From DASUPK01 sp963774305 (GTDB lineage: Bacteria > Actinomycetota > Thermoleophilia > Solirubrobacterales > 70-9): a stretch of 64,000 nucleotides of DNA. Made by a program: the position numbers and the translations under genes. Shown here one piece after another: positions 1 through 9,754 of the stretch. Within the stretch, counting starts at the first letter, position 1, and each line of letters opens with the position of its first letter. The notes under the pieces were generated by a model. It saw only the letters and a list, made by a program, of their open reading frames with translations. It ran no database searches and was not told where the DNA came from. The DNA lies in the NCBI GenBank assembly GCA_963774305.1, contig CAVZEM010000007.1, positions 186,001 through 250,000 on the forward strand, written 5' to 3'.

Positions 1-184
1 GCTTGGTCTCGCCGAGCTCGTCGAGATCCCGCTCGACCTGGTCGGCTGCGCCGTCCCCGTTCTCAGCATCGGCAATGGACGGGTCGTCGTGCCCGTCCAC
101 CACCTCCGCGTCGACGACCTCTTCGTCGGCCTTCTCATCACGGGTCGCGCTGTCGCGCGCCCTCGCATCATGCTCGTCGCTCAT
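1..184 (-). CDS. grpE: GrpE nucleotide exchange factor, N-terminal part (runs off the window)
   Basis: The minus-strand frame opens at ATG 184, only 9 nt after the dnaK stop, and continues past the window edge. About 61 residues are visible. They form a very acidic, low-complexity tail starting MSDEHDARAR and reaching DLDELGETK, without the GrpE coiled coil, which would lie outside. The call rests on position (grpE follows dnaK in the common actinobacterial dnaK-grpE-dnaJ order) and on the acidic tail, which is typical of actinobacterial GrpE. The tail repeats the EEVVDAEVVD motif found at the DnaK C-terminus. No separate promoter is seen, so it is probably co-transcribed with dnaK. GrpE releases ADP from DnaK. 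Confidence 0.72.
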   Translation of the reverse strand, partial: MSDEHDARARDSATRDEKADEEVVDAEVVDGHDDPSIADAENGDGAADQVERDLDELGETK

Positions 185-193
185 CGGCGCCTC

Positions 194-2089
<1,896 letters not shown>

Positions 2090-2127
2090 TGTCATTCCTC
2101 CAAAGCTGGGATTAAGAAATCTGAGTG

Positions 2128-2157
2128 ATAGTGTGGCAGATATGTGCGTAATGTCAA
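2128..2157 (-). promoter_or_regulatory. Promoter of dnaK-grpE
   Basis: On the minus strand there is a perfect -35 TTGACA (2157-2152), an 18-nt spacer and a -10-like CACTAT (2133-2128), about 40 bases upstream of the GTG start. No CIRCE and no convincing HAIR (CTTGAGT-N7-ACTCAAG) element is visible. Heat regulation by HrcA or HspR is therefore not supported by the sequence shown. Confidence 0.6.
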
Positions 2158-2183
2158 GGCGGTTCCCGAAATCGCCGCAAAAA

Positions 2184-2213
2184 GAGAGGCCGGGGCATTC
2201 GCCCCGGCCTCTC
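2184..2213 (-). terminator. Rho-independent terminator of the EEP gene
   Basis: A 13-bp perfect stem (GAGAGGCCGGGGC and its complement) closes a 4-nt loop. On the minus strand it is followed directly by TTTTT (2183-2179). It lies downstream of the EEP gene ending at 2264. A second small hairpin with a GAA/TTC loop (2218-2232) sits between the two. Confidence 0.85.
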
Positions 2214-2263
2214 GAAATCCGGCTTCGCCGGAACGCGGGGTGCGCTTGCGCGCACCCTTGTAT

Positions 2264-3508
2264 CTACTTGACCTGCAGTCGACTCCAGACGCCGAAATGG
2301 TCGGATGACCACAGACCATTCGCGTAGGTGCTCGTCAGGCCACCCTTCTTGAACTTCACCTTCTTGTTGTTCGACATGATGTGATCGACCCGGTGGGTGA
2401 TCCCGGCCGGGCTCGGGTCCGTCAAATTCGGATCCTGGATGCAGCATCCGAACGGCGGCGGTGTGAACGCGCGCTCGCTCCAGCCGCCGGCGAGCAGCGC
2501 CCGATAGGCCAATGCGTCACCCGGGTCCACCTGATCGCCGTGGACCGGCGAGTCGGAGTTGAAGTCCCCGATCAACAGCGTCGGGAGCTTCGACGTCGTC
2601 GGGCCGCCGGGGGCGATCAGCTGCTTGGCCTGGGCCTCGCGGATGCCGCCCTTCGGGTAGGTGACCCCATCGCTGCCGGTGTTGCTGGATGCGCTGTCGA
2701 ACGCTTCCAGATGGCTGTCGACGACATGCACCTTGCGGCCGTTGGCCTTGATGTCGGCGGCAGCCCAACCGCGAGTGACGTCGACATTCAGGACTCCGCC
2801 GATCTTGACGCGCAGCAGCGTGTTGAAGGTGCCGCTGCTCGCCTTGCTCGCCTTGACGCCGTCGCGGACCAGGATCGCGTCGCGCATGGTCAGGCGCTCG
2901 TTGTGACATTGGGCCGGGCAGACGCCCAGTCCGCCAGTGCCCTGGTTGACGGGCAGCTCGAAATCGAACTCCGGCTTGACGACGGCGATCCGATAGCTGA
3001 TCGAGCTCTTCTTCTTGGCGGTGCTGGCGCTTCCCTTCTTGCCCTTCTTGCCGCTCTTGTTGAGCTGCGTGAGCAGGTCGGTGAGGAAGTCGCCGCCCGC
3101 CGGGTCGGTCTGGGTCGCCTTCGGTCCGGTGGTGACAGCGCCCAGGTCATAGGGCCCCGTGCGCCACCACGCGGCCTCCTGGAGCCCGACGACGTCTGGC
3201 TTCTGCTTGAGGATCTCCTTTGCCAGCAGAGCCGCGCGAACCGAGGGGAACTTGGTCCGGTGGACCTGCTGCTCGATCTGGTAAGCGGCGTCAACGGCGC
3301 CGTCCACGCTGGTGGCGTTGAGCGCGGGGCTCAGGTCCGCTCCGAGATACAGGTTGCGGGTCATCACGGTGAGCTGATGGCCCTTTTTCGTGCCCTTTGC
3401 ATCGGCGGCACCCGGAAGCAGCGTCAGGCCGAGGGCCACCACAAGCCCAAGGACCATCGCCACACCGAGGCGCCCCCGCCTACCCGGGAAGTGATGTGCG
3501 TGACTCAA
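2264..3508 (-). CDS. Secreted endonuclease/exonuclease/phosphatase (EEP) family protein
   Basis: The product has 414 residues with an N-terminal signal peptide (basic start, hydrophobic stretch AMVLGLVVALGLTLL, cleavage near GAADA-KG). The mature part carries EEP landmarks: MTRNLYLGADL (metal-binding Asn), PDVVGLQEAA (metal-binding Glu), VVDSHLEAFD, LLIGDFNSDS (catalytic Asp/Asn), HRVDHIMSN and WSSDHFGVW (catalytic Asp-His). A lysine-rich insert (KSGKKGKKGS) lies around residue 150. The start is a TTG preceded by AAGGAG at 6 nt. EEP enzymes hydrolyse phosphodiesters or phosphomonoesters. The substrate (nucleic acid, phospholipid or sphingolipid) cannot be read from the sequence. Expected extracellular. 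Confidence 0.85.
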   Translation of the reverse strand: MSHAHHFPGRRGRLGVAMVLGLVVALGLTLLPGAADAKGTKKGHQLTVMTRNLYLGADLSPALNATSVDGAVDAAYQIEQQVHRTKFPSVRAALLAKEILKQKPDVVGLQEAAWWRTGPYDLGAVTTGPKATQTDPAGGDFLTDLLTQLNKSGKKGKKGSASTAKKKSSISYRIAVVKPEFDFELPVNQGTGGLGVCPAQCHNERLTMRDAILVRDGVKASKASSGTFNTLLRVKIGGVLNVDVTRGWAAADIKANGRKVHVVDSHLEAFDSASSNTGSDGVTYPKGGIREAQAKQLIAPGGPTTSKLPTLLIGDFNSDSPVHGDQVDPGDALAYRALLAGGWSERAFTPPPFGCCIQDPNLTDPSPAGITHRVDHIMSNNKKVKFKKGGLTSTYANGLWSSDHFGVWSRLQVK

Positions 3509-3611
3509 AAGAAACTCCTTTCTCGGAGGGGCCTGTTGCCACGCATCGGTGCGTGCGGTCCCTCGAGTCCACTCTCTGTGGTGCTAACAGCGCTCTTACA
3601 CGCAGAGTTGC

Positions 3612-3632
3612 GGCCGAAACCGAAAATCGGCC
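3612..3632 (-). terminator. Hairpin downstream of the cytochrome c gene
   Basis: GGCCGA and TCGGCC arms flank a 9-nt loop 16 bases past the stop of the cytochrome gene. There is no U-tract, so this is at best a weak terminator candidate. Confidence 0.35.
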
Positions 3633-3647
3633 CGGAACTCGGCACGG

Positions 3648-4040
3648 CTAGGGGCCCTGTCCGGCGACCTGAGCGACGAAGTTGGCGACCTCCTCGGCCT
3701 GCTGGCCGCTCAGGACGCCCTTCGGCATCCGCCCGGCGACCCCGTTGTTGATCGCGTTGAGGACGCGAGGCTTGATCGTCGAGGGGTCGGGAGCGCTGGC
3801 GCTCGGCGGGGCGAGCAGCTCGTCGAGGTTGGGACCGATCACTCCGTCCGTGCCCGCCTTGGCGAGCGTGTGGCAGGCGCCGCAGTTGGTGACGAAGAGG
3901 TCCTTGCCCTCCTGGAGGCTGGCGGGGACGTCCTCGGGGGAGGCGCTCTCCGAGCCCTGGTGAGTGAACGCCCAGGCGGGGACCCCGACTCCGAGGAGCA
4001 ACACGACCAGCCCGAACATGACGAAGGTGCTCCGCTTCAT
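3648..4040 (-). CDS. Small membrane-anchored c-type cytochrome (cytochrome c6/cbb3-III like)
   Basis: This 130-residue protein has an uncleaved or signal-type N-terminal helix (FVMFGLVVLLLGVGVPAWAF). One heme c site follows, with CGACH (Cys-X2-Cys-His) in the segment GKDLFVTNCGACHTLAKAG. The probable distal Met ligand lies in GRMPKGVLSGQQAEEVANFVAQVAG, the usual C-terminal helix. It would carry electrons on the outer face of the membrane. The ATG at 4040 overlaps the endonuclease III stop as ATGA, so the two are translationally coupled; this start is preferred over an upstream one inside that gene. The functional link to nth is not obvious. Confidence 0.88.
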   Translation of the reverse strand: MKRSTFVMFGLVVLLLGVGVPAWAFTHQGSESASPEDVPASLQEGKDLFVTNCGACHTLAKAGTDGVIGPNLDELLAPPSASAPDPSTIKPRVLNAINNGVAGRMPKGVLSGQQAEEVANFVAQVAGQGP

Positions 4041-4810
4041 TTCGCGGGCCGCAGCATATTGGTCCGGTACCAGGGGCACATGCGGCGGAGACCGCATTCT
4101 CCGCAGCGAGGCTTGGGGCGGCAGACCGCCCGGCCATGCTGGATCAGGTTGACGTGGAGCTCGTAGGCGTCCTCGGGCGGGGTGATGGCGAGCATCTCGT
4201 CGTGCGCCTCCTCGAACGGGGCGCCCAGCCGGAACAGCCCGAGCCGGCCGCCGACCCGGTGGACGTGCGTATCCACCGGGATCTCCGGCCGGCCGAAGGC
4301 GAAGATCAGGACGCAGGCCGCGGTCTTGCGGCCCACTCCCGGAAGGTCCGTGAGGAACTCGAGCGCCTGCTCCCGGGGCGCCTCCGCCAGCCAGTCGAGG
4401 TCGGGGTGGTCGTCGAGCCGACCGAGGATCTCCTGGATCCGCGGCGCCTTGGTGGCGCTCAGCCCACCGGGCTTGATCGTCGCCTCGACCTCCTCGGTGG
4501 GTGCGTCGCGGAGCTCCTCCCAGGTCGGGAACCTCTCGCGCAGCCCCGCGTACGCGACGTCGCGGTTGCGGTCGTTCGTGTTCTGGGAGAGCACCGTGCG
4601 GACGAGTTCGGCGATCGGGTGCCCGTGGGGCTCGTTGATCGGCCGTCCGTAGAGCTCGCGGAGCCGGTCCCGGATCGCGATCACGCGCCGTCTCGATGGG
4701 CGCCGCCAGTGCGGATCGCGCTTCGGGATCCTGGGCGGCGCGCCGGGTGGGAGCGTGGCGGTGCTCCCGTCGGCCAGCACGACTTTGCTCGGCAAGGGCA
4801 CACCCCCCAT
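4037..4810 (-). CDS. nth: Endonuclease III (DNA glycosylase/AP lyase)
   Basis: The protein has the helix-hairpin-helix LTDLPGVGRKTAAC with the catalytic Lys, and the catalytic Asp in IPVDTHVHRVGGRLG. A [4Fe-4S] site sits at the C-terminus. Its cysteine spacing is C-X5-C-X2-C-X5-C, one residue shorter in the first gap than the C-X6-C of E. coli Nth. It removes oxidised pyrimidines in base excision repair. The N-terminus is uncertain: ATG 4810, or GTG 4801. The GTG has a -10-like TTTAAT (4814-4809) ending 7 nt before it and fits the leaderless pattern of this genome. The gene is divergent from the neighbouring hydrolase and coupled to the cytochrome gene downstream. Confidence 0.93.
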   Translation of the reverse strand: MGGVPLPSKVVLADGSTATLPPGAPPRIPKRDPHWRRPSRRRVIAIRDRLRELYGRPINEPHGHPIAELVRTVLSQNTNDRNRDVAYAGLRERFPTWEELRDAPTEEVEATIKPGGLSATKAPRIQEILGRLDDHPDLDWLAEAPREQALEFLTDLPGVGRKTAACVLIFAFGRPEIPVDTHVHRVGGRLGLFRLGAPFEEAHDEMLAITPPEDAYELHVNLIQHGRAVCRPKPRCGECGLRRMCPWYRTNMLRPAK

Positions 4811-4862
4811 TAAACGGGTTGCGCCTGGCGCCGCACCCTTGCGTCTATTGTCCGCGCCCACC

Positions 4863-5705
4863 GTGGCCCAGATCGAGACCGGCACCGTGATGGTCGACGG
4901 CGTCTCCACCTTCTTCAGGAGGGTCAGGGGCGACGGACCTCCCGCCGTGTTCGTCCACGGCAACCCCAGCCACTCCGAGGACTGGCAGCCGTTCCTCGAG
5001 CGGATGAACGGCCCGGCGCTGGCGTTCGACCTCCCGGGCTGGGGCCGCTCCGATCGCCCCTCGCCCTCGGACTTCGATTACTCGATGTATGGCCTGGCGA
5101 GGTTCACCAAGCGCTTCCTGCAGCGGATGGCCGTCGAGGACCACTCGCTGGTCGTGCACGACTGGGGGTCGGTGGCGCTGATCGGGGCGCAGGAGGAGCC
5201 GGAGACGATCAGGCGCCTCGTGATCATGAACGCCGTCGTCCTCCTGCCTGGCTACCGCTGGCACCGGACCGCCAGGGTGTGGCGAACGCGCGGCCTGGGC
5301 GAGCTCTCCAACAGGATCTGGACGCGTCGCCTTCTCGACCTCGGCTTGCGCGAGTCGCGCGGCGACTGGAGCCGCCACGACCCGGCCTTCGTCGACATGG
5401 TCTGGGACCACCTGGACAAGGGCACGTTCGACGCGATCCTGAGGCTCTACCGCTCGGCTCCGCCTGACCGGCTGGCGGCCGCGGGTGAGCGCCTCGGGAC
5501 GATCCGTGCGCCGGCCCTGGTCATCTGGGGCGGGCGAGACCGCTATCTGCCGGCCCGTTTCGCGCCCGCCTACGCGGCGAGACTGCCCAACTCCGAGCTG
5601 GTCGAGCTGCCCGAGGCGGGCCATTGGCCCTGGATCGACGCCCCCGAGGTCACGGACCGGGTGATCCGCTTCCTCGCAACCGACGAAGAGTTCCGCAATT
5701 CCTGA
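4863..5705 (+). CDS. Alpha/beta hydrolase, haloalkane dehalogenase-like
   Basis: This alpha/beta hydrolase has 280 residues. After the first strand comes VFVHGNPSHSEDW (oxyanion hole, with the Asn that in haloalkane dehalogenases helps bind halide). The nucleophile elbow reads LVVHDWGSVALI, with Asp instead of Ser followed by Trp, as in the LinB/DhaA subfamily. The acid candidate lies in LVIWGGRDRYLP, and the catalytic His in EAGHWPWIDAPE. Asp-Trp at the elbow plus HGNP favours a dehalogenase over an esterase, but the substrate is unproven. The GTG at 4863 is chosen because longer frames run into nth. A TATTGT (4846-4851) may be its -10. Confidence 0.82.
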   Translation: MAQIETGTVMVDGVSTFFRRVRGDGPPAVFVHGNPSHSEDWQPFLERMNGPALAFDLPGWGRSDRPSPSDFDYSMYGLARFTKRFLQRMAVEDHSLVVHDWGSVALIGAQEEPETIRRLVIMNAVVLLPGYRWHRTARVWRTRGLGELSNRIWTRRLLDLGLRESRGDWSRHDPAFVDMVWDHLDKGTFDAILRLYRSAPPDRLAAAGERLGTIRAPALVIWGGRDRYLPARFAPAYAARLPNSELVELPEAGHWPWIDAPEVTDRVIRFLATDEEFRNS

Positions 5706-5746
5706 CGAAGGTGTTATTGCCTCGTAACCAGAGGCCGCCTGGTGAC

Positions 5747-5752
5747 TAGAAT
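5747..5752 (+). promoter_or_regulatory. -10 element of the inositol-lipid block
   Basis: TAGAAT ends 9 bases before the ATG at 5762. No good -35 is seen and there is no Shine-Dalgarno, so the transcript would be nearly leaderless. Confidence 0.5.
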
Positions 5753-5761
5753 CTTCCGGTC

Positions 5762-6526
5762 ATGCGTGCCCTGATCGACAAAATCGGAAACTGGCTACCG
5801 CAGGGTTATGGGGACGCGGCCCGTCAGCTCAGTCTGTTCGTGGTCGCGGAGCTCTGCTACGAGGCCGTGCGCGGCGTCGCCGACGGGCAGCGCGCGACGG
5901 CGTTCGTCAACGGCCAGAACGTGATCGATTTCGAGAAGGCGACCCACACCTTCTTCGAGCCCAATCTCCAGTCGGTGTTCATCCATCAGCGCTGGATCAT
6001 CGACTTCGCCAACTTCATGTACATGAACAGCCACTTCGTGGTGACCACGGCGTTCCTGGTCTGGCTGTACCTCTTCAGGAACCAGAATTTTTACTTCGTA
6101 CGCAACATGGTCATGGTTGCTATGGGGCTGGCGGTTGTGGGCTACGCCCTGCTGCCCACGGCACCCCCACGGCTGTTCCCCGCAGATGGCCTCGTCGACA
6201 CGATCACCCAATACGCCCAGGTCAACCATGACTCCGGTCTCGTGAAGCTCTTCATCAATCCCTACGCCGCGATCCCGAGCATGCACGTCGCCTTCTCGAC
6301 GATGATCGGGATCACCGGAGTGTTGATCTCCAGGCACGCGATCACCAAGGTGCTCTGGGCCGCCTACCCGCTGCTCGTCTTCTGGGTCGTGATCGTCACG
6401 GCGAACCACTTCTGGGTCGACGGTGCCTTCGGCCTGCTCGTCGCGGCGCTGTCGGCCGTCACCGCTCTCCAGGTCCTGGCACGCGTCCGGCCGGCCGTCT
6501 GGTCCTGGCGGCCGGCGACGGCTTGA
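5762..6526 (+). CDS. PAP2 superfamily membrane protein, AUR1/inositolphosphotransferase-like
   Basis: The product is a polytopic membrane protein of 254 residues. It carries the AUR1-type version of the PAP2 motifs: LLPTAPPRLFPADG, then PYAAIPSMHVAFS (first catalytic His) and ANHFWVDGAFG (second His and Asp, H-X3-D). Such proteins move phosphoinositol or phosphate groups between lipids on the outer leaflet. With a PIP synthase and Ino1 a few genes downstream, inositol phosphate transfer is a reasonable guess, but plain lipid phosphatase activity cannot be excluded. The stop overlaps the TTG start of the next gene (TTGA). A near-identical motif set recurs at 8166. Confidence 0.82.
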   Translation: MRALIDKIGNWLPQGYGDAARQLSLFVVAELCYEAVRGVADGQRATAFVNGQNVIDFEKATHTFFEPNLQSVFIHQRWIIDFANFMYMNSHFVVTTAFLVWLYLFRNQNFYFVRNMVMVAMGLAVVGYALLPTAPPRLFPADGLVDTITQYAQVNHDSGLVKLFINPYAAIPSMHVAFSTMIGITGVLISRHAITKVLWAAYPLLVFWVVIVTANHFWVDGAFGLLVAALSAVTALQVLARVRPAVWSWRPATA

Positions 6527-8169
6527 ACGCGCGAGAGGCGCTCCGCCGCTACGGCGAGCCGGGGCTGGTTGCGGCTGCCCTCGGCGCCGCGTACCTGATC
6601 ATCCAGCCGGACAGCGCGGACCACGCCGCACAGGTGTTCAGATCCGGGCTGTTCACGCACGAGGGAATCGTCACCTGGGATAACTTCTGGTTCGGGGGTC
6701 ACCACCTGCCCGGCTACGGCATCCTGCTGCCGATCTTCAGCGCGTTGATCGGCCCGCGGCTGGTCGGGGTCCTCGCATCGATCGCTGCGGCTTTGCTCTT
6801 CTCCGGGATCGCCTACCGGCGCTTCGGGGACCGGGCACGGCTGGGCGTGATCTGGTTCGCGACCGCCACCTCGATCAGCCTGTTCACTGGACGCCTCACC
6901 TTCGCCCTCGGCGTCGCGGTCGCGCTCTGTGCGGTCCACGAGGCGCAGAGGGGCCACCGCGCGCTGGCGATCCTGTTCGCCGCCCTGACCCCTCTGGCGA
7001 GCCCGGTCGCGGCCCTCTTCCTCGCCTGCGGGGTGGTCGCGTATGCGATCGCGGAGCGCAGCCGGAGGGGCATCGAGCTCGGTGTGGTCGCGGTGGGGGT
7101 GGCGCTGCTGGTCAACACCGCCTTCCCCGAGGGAGGTACCGAGCCGTTCGACTTCTCGAGCTTCGAGCCGGCGATCCTCGTGGCGATCGCAGTCTTCGTC
7201 GCCCTGCCGCCCGACGAGCGGCTGCTCCGATACGGAGTCGCCGCGTACGGCGCCGCCCTCTCCGCGGCCTTCCTGATCCAGACGCCCATGGGAGGGAACG
7301 CCACCCGGATGGGCTCCCTGCTGCTCGGCCCGGTGCTCGCCTTCGGGCTCTGGCGCCGCCAGCGGTTCGCCCTGGTCCTCCTCATCCCGGTCTTGATCTA
7401 CTGGCAGTGGTCGCCTGTGGTGCGGGACCTCGAGGAGGTGAGCGCGCAGCCGTCGGTGAGCGCGGGCTACTACGCGCCGCTGATCGATTTCCTGCGCGGT
7501 CGTCCTCACCGGGACTCCCAGCGCGTCGAGGTGCTCCCCGAGGCGCATCACTGGGAATCGGCCTACGTCCCCCACGGGATCTACATCGCCAGGGGCTGGG
7601 AGCGCCAGCTCGACCGCAAGCTCAACCCGCTCTTCTACCAATCGGCCCCCATCACCGGGCCGCAGTACCGGAGCTGGCTCGACGACCTCGGCGTCGGCTA
7701 CGTCGCGGTCCCGCGGGCTCCGCTCGACTACGCGGCTCTGGGTGAGAAGCGGCTCCTCAAGAAGGGCCCGCCGAACTACCTCGAGAAGGTCTTCCACAGC
7801 AAGAACTGGACGGTGTACGCCGTTCGCAACCCCTCGCCGCTCGCCATCGGCGGCGAGATGGTGAAGCTGACCCCGCAGGGATTCGCGGTCGACGCGAACG
7901 CGCCCGGAACCGTGCTGGTCCGCGTCCACTGGACGCCCTACTGGTCGATCGAGCAGGGAACCGGCTGCGTCGAGCAGGCCCCGGGGGGCTACACGATGAT
8001 CGACGTCACCACCCCGGGGCGCTTCCGCGTCGGGATCGACTTCTCGCCGGTGCGCGCGGTCAGCTCGGGCCCGCGCTGCCACCAGGAGCCGGTGATCCAG
8101 TACGGGTCGGCACAGAGCTCCGCAGCGGCCCGCGCCGCCGGGATCGCCCGCATGGGGCGCGCGCCGTGA
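6523..8169 (+). CDS. Polytopic membrane protein of unknown function between two PAP2 genes
   Basis: The 548-residue protein has roughly nine to ten hydrophobic segments up to about residue 320 (for example LVGVLASIAAALLFSGIAY and LAILFAALTPLASPVAALF). A soluble C-terminal part of about 220 residues follows. A conserved-looking loop early in the chain reads WFGGHHLPGYG. The architecture resembles GT-C glycosyltransferases (membrane part plus outer domain), but I see no diagnostic DxD-type motif and do not assign a reaction. It starts with TTG overlapping the previous stop and ends overlapping the next start (GTGA). It is therefore strictly co-translated with both PAP2 proteins and probably acts on the same lipid. 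Confidence 0.8.
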   Translation: MNAREALRRYGEPGLVAAALGAAYLIIQPDSADHAAQVFRSGLFTHEGIVTWDNFWFGGHHLPGYGILLPIFSALIGPRLVGVLASIAAALLFSGIAYRRFGDRARLGVIWFATATSISLFTGRLTFALGVAVALCAVHEAQRGHRALAILFAALTPLASPVAALFLACGVVAYAIAERSRRGIELGVVAVGVALLVNTAFPEGGTEPFDFSSFEPAILVAIAVFVALPPDERLLRYGVAAYGAALSAAFLIQTPMGGNATRMGSLLLGPVLAFGLWRRQRFALVLLIPVLIYWQWSPVVRDLEEVSAQPSVSAGYYAPLIDFLRGRPHRDSQRVEVLPEAHHWESAYVPHGIYIARGWERQLDRKLNPLFYQSAPITGPQYRSWLDDLGVGYVAVPRAPLDYAALGEKRLLKKGPPNYLEKVFHSKNWTVYAVRNPSPLAIGGEMVKLTPQGFAVDANAPGTVLVRVHWTPYWSIEQGTGCVEQAPGGYTMIDVTTPGRFRVGIDFSPVRAVSSGPRCHQEPVIQYGSAQSSAAARAAGIARMGRAP

Positions 8170-8978
8170 GCGCCAGCCGGATCAGGAACTGGAGCTTCCT
8201 GCCGCGCGGGCCGCTCGACCTCGTCCTGCAGCTCTTCCTGCTTGCGGCCGCCTATTGGCTTTGGAGGCACGGTCGCGGGGCCGTGGCGTCGGGCATGGGC
8301 ATCTCCTTCTCCCATGCCCGCGACCTGGTCAGCGCGGAGCGCTCGCTCGGGCTGCTGATCGAGCCGAGCGCCCAGCACTGGGCGGTGAGCGCCGGCTGGC
8401 CCGCCGAGGTCGCCCGCTGGGGCTACGCGAACCTTCACTTCAAGGGCAGCTGCCTGATGCTGGCGATCCTCTACTTCCGCTACCGGGGGAGCTTCGGGTT
8501 CGTCCGCAACGCGGTCTTCGCCGCGATGGCGATCTCCGTGATCGGCTACGCGCTCTTCCCGACAGCGCCTCCACGGTTCCTGCCCGAGCTCGGACTCGAT
8601 CCCTCCAGCTCCGTCACGGGCAACAACCCGCTCCTCTCGAGCCCGGGCGACGCGCTCTTCAACCCGTTCGCCGCCGTCCCGTCGATGCACGTCGGCCTCT
8701 CGGTGATCCTGGCGTGGTCGCTTGCGATGCTGATCCGGCCGCCCGTGCTTCGCGGCCTCCTCTTCGCCTATCCGCTGCTGATGACCTTCGTGGTCGTGGC
8801 CAGCGGCAATCACTTCTGGCTCGACGCGGTCTTCGGGCTGGCGACGGCGGCCCTCGCGACCGGCGTGGCGTTGCTGCTCGCCCGGGTAAATCCCGATTGG
8901 TCATTCGCCCCACTCACGCCGGGGGCGCCGGCCGGCGAGCTCGAGCCGCGGCCCGAGCCGGAGGCCGCCCCCGCATAG
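8166..8978 (+). CDS. Second PAP2/AUR1-like membrane protein
   Basis: This 270-residue polytopic protein has the same motif set as the gene at 5762: LFPTAPPRFLPELG, PFAAVPSMHVGLS and SGNHFWLDAVFG. It has a GTG start in a GTGA overlap with the preceding gene. The C-terminus is Glu/Pro/Ala-rich (GELEPRPEPEAAPA) and probably cytosolic. The two copies differ enough to be old paralogues, so they may act on different lipid acceptors. The next gene, a CDP-alcohol phosphatidyltransferase, starts 12 nt downstream, so the inositol-lipid link is by context. Confidence 0.82.
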   Translation: MSASRIRNWSFLPRGPLDLVLQLFLLAAAYWLWRHGRGAVASGMGISFSHARDLVSAERSLGLLIEPSAQHWAVSAGWPAEVARWGYANLHFKGSCLMLAILYFRYRGSFGFVRNAVFAAMAISVIGYALFPTAPPRFLPELGLDPSSSVTGNNPLLSSPGDALFNPFAAVPSMHVGLSVILAWSLAMLIRPPVLRGLLFAYPLLMTFVVVASGNHFWLDAVFGLATAALATGVALLLARVNPDWSFAPLTPGAPAGELEPRPEPEAAPA

Positions 8979-8990
8979 CGGGGAGCGAGG

Positions 8991-9692
8991 ATGGGCGTCG
9001 AGCAACAGGATCGCCCCCGGAACGGGGCACCCGGGGCCGGGACCCGGCCGACCTCGGCAGCGGAGCTGTCGGCGTCGGTGCGCAACCGCCTGATCGAGTC
9101 TCGCCTGACGCCCAACGCGATCTCGATGGTTGGCCTGGTCGGCAATCTGGGGGCCGCCGTCCTGATCTGGCAGGGCCTCTACTTCCTCGGCGGCGTCGCC
9201 TTCATCATCGGCTCGGTCATGGACACCCTCGATGGGCGCTACGCGCGAGCGTCGGGCAAGGGGACGCTGTTCGGGGCCTTCCTCGACTCCACGCTCGACC
9301 GGGTCGAGGAGGGCCTCGTGCTGACTGCCGTGGCCTACCGGTTCGCGCTCTCGGGCGACGAGTTCGCCGCCGCGATGTGCGTGGTCGTCGTGCTCGGCTC
9401 CCTCATGGTGAGCTACACGCGGGCACGAGCAGAGGCGCTGGGCGTCGAGTGCAAGGTGGGGCTCGCCACACGTCCCGTACGAGTGGTCATACTCTCCATC
9501 GGCCTGGTCTTCGCGAAGGGCGCCGGAGTATTCGATGCAGATCTTCTGGCCCCGGCCATCTACGCTATGGCGGCCCTGACGGCTATTACCGTGGTACAGC
9601 GCGTTTGGCACGTCAAGAACGCGCTCAGGCAGCGCGGCGCCGATCCGCAGCAGGCGCCCACCGAGCCCGCGGTTCCAGCCGACGACGTGTAA
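8991..9692 (+). CDS. CDP-alcohol phosphatidyltransferase, probable phosphatidylinositol phosphate synthase
   Basis: The signature D-X2-D-G-X2-A-R-X8-G-X3-D-X3-D is perfect: DTLDGRYAR, eight residues, then GAFLDSTLD (around residues 75-96). About six membrane helices are present. The family joins CDP-diacylglycerol to an alcohol. Because inositol-3-phosphate synthase follows directly, inositol 3-phosphate is the likely acceptor, giving phosphatidylinositol phosphate as in mycobacterial PgsA1; phosphatidylglycerolphosphate synthase is the main alternative. A purine-rich stretch (GGGGAGCGAGG) just before ATG 8991 may serve as ribosome binding site. Confidence 0.88.
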   Translation: MGVEQQDRPRNGAPGAGTRPTSAAELSASVRNRLIESRLTPNAISMVGLVGNLGAAVLIWQGLYFLGGVAFIIGSVMDTLDGRYARASGKGTLFGAFLDSTLDRVEEGLVLTAVAYRFALSGDEFAAAMCVVVVLGSLMVSYTRARAEALGVECKVGLATRPVRVVILSIGLVFAKGAGVFDADLLAPAIYAMAALTAITVVQRVWHVKNALRQRGADPQQAPTEPAVPADDV

Positions 9693-9754
9693 CCACGCAG
9701 CGGCGCAAGTGTCGTTTCAAAGCTGACTTTCATATCTAGGAGGATTTTCCAGAG

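Noticed and set aside
2096..2160. CIRCE or HAIR heat-shock operator upstream of dnaK
   Set aside because: No matching inverted repeat could be found; only a housekeeping-type promoter is visible.
2381..3751. A long plus-strand open frame opposite the EEP gene
   Set aside because: Same reason: antisense to a gene with clear catalytic motifs and signal peptide.
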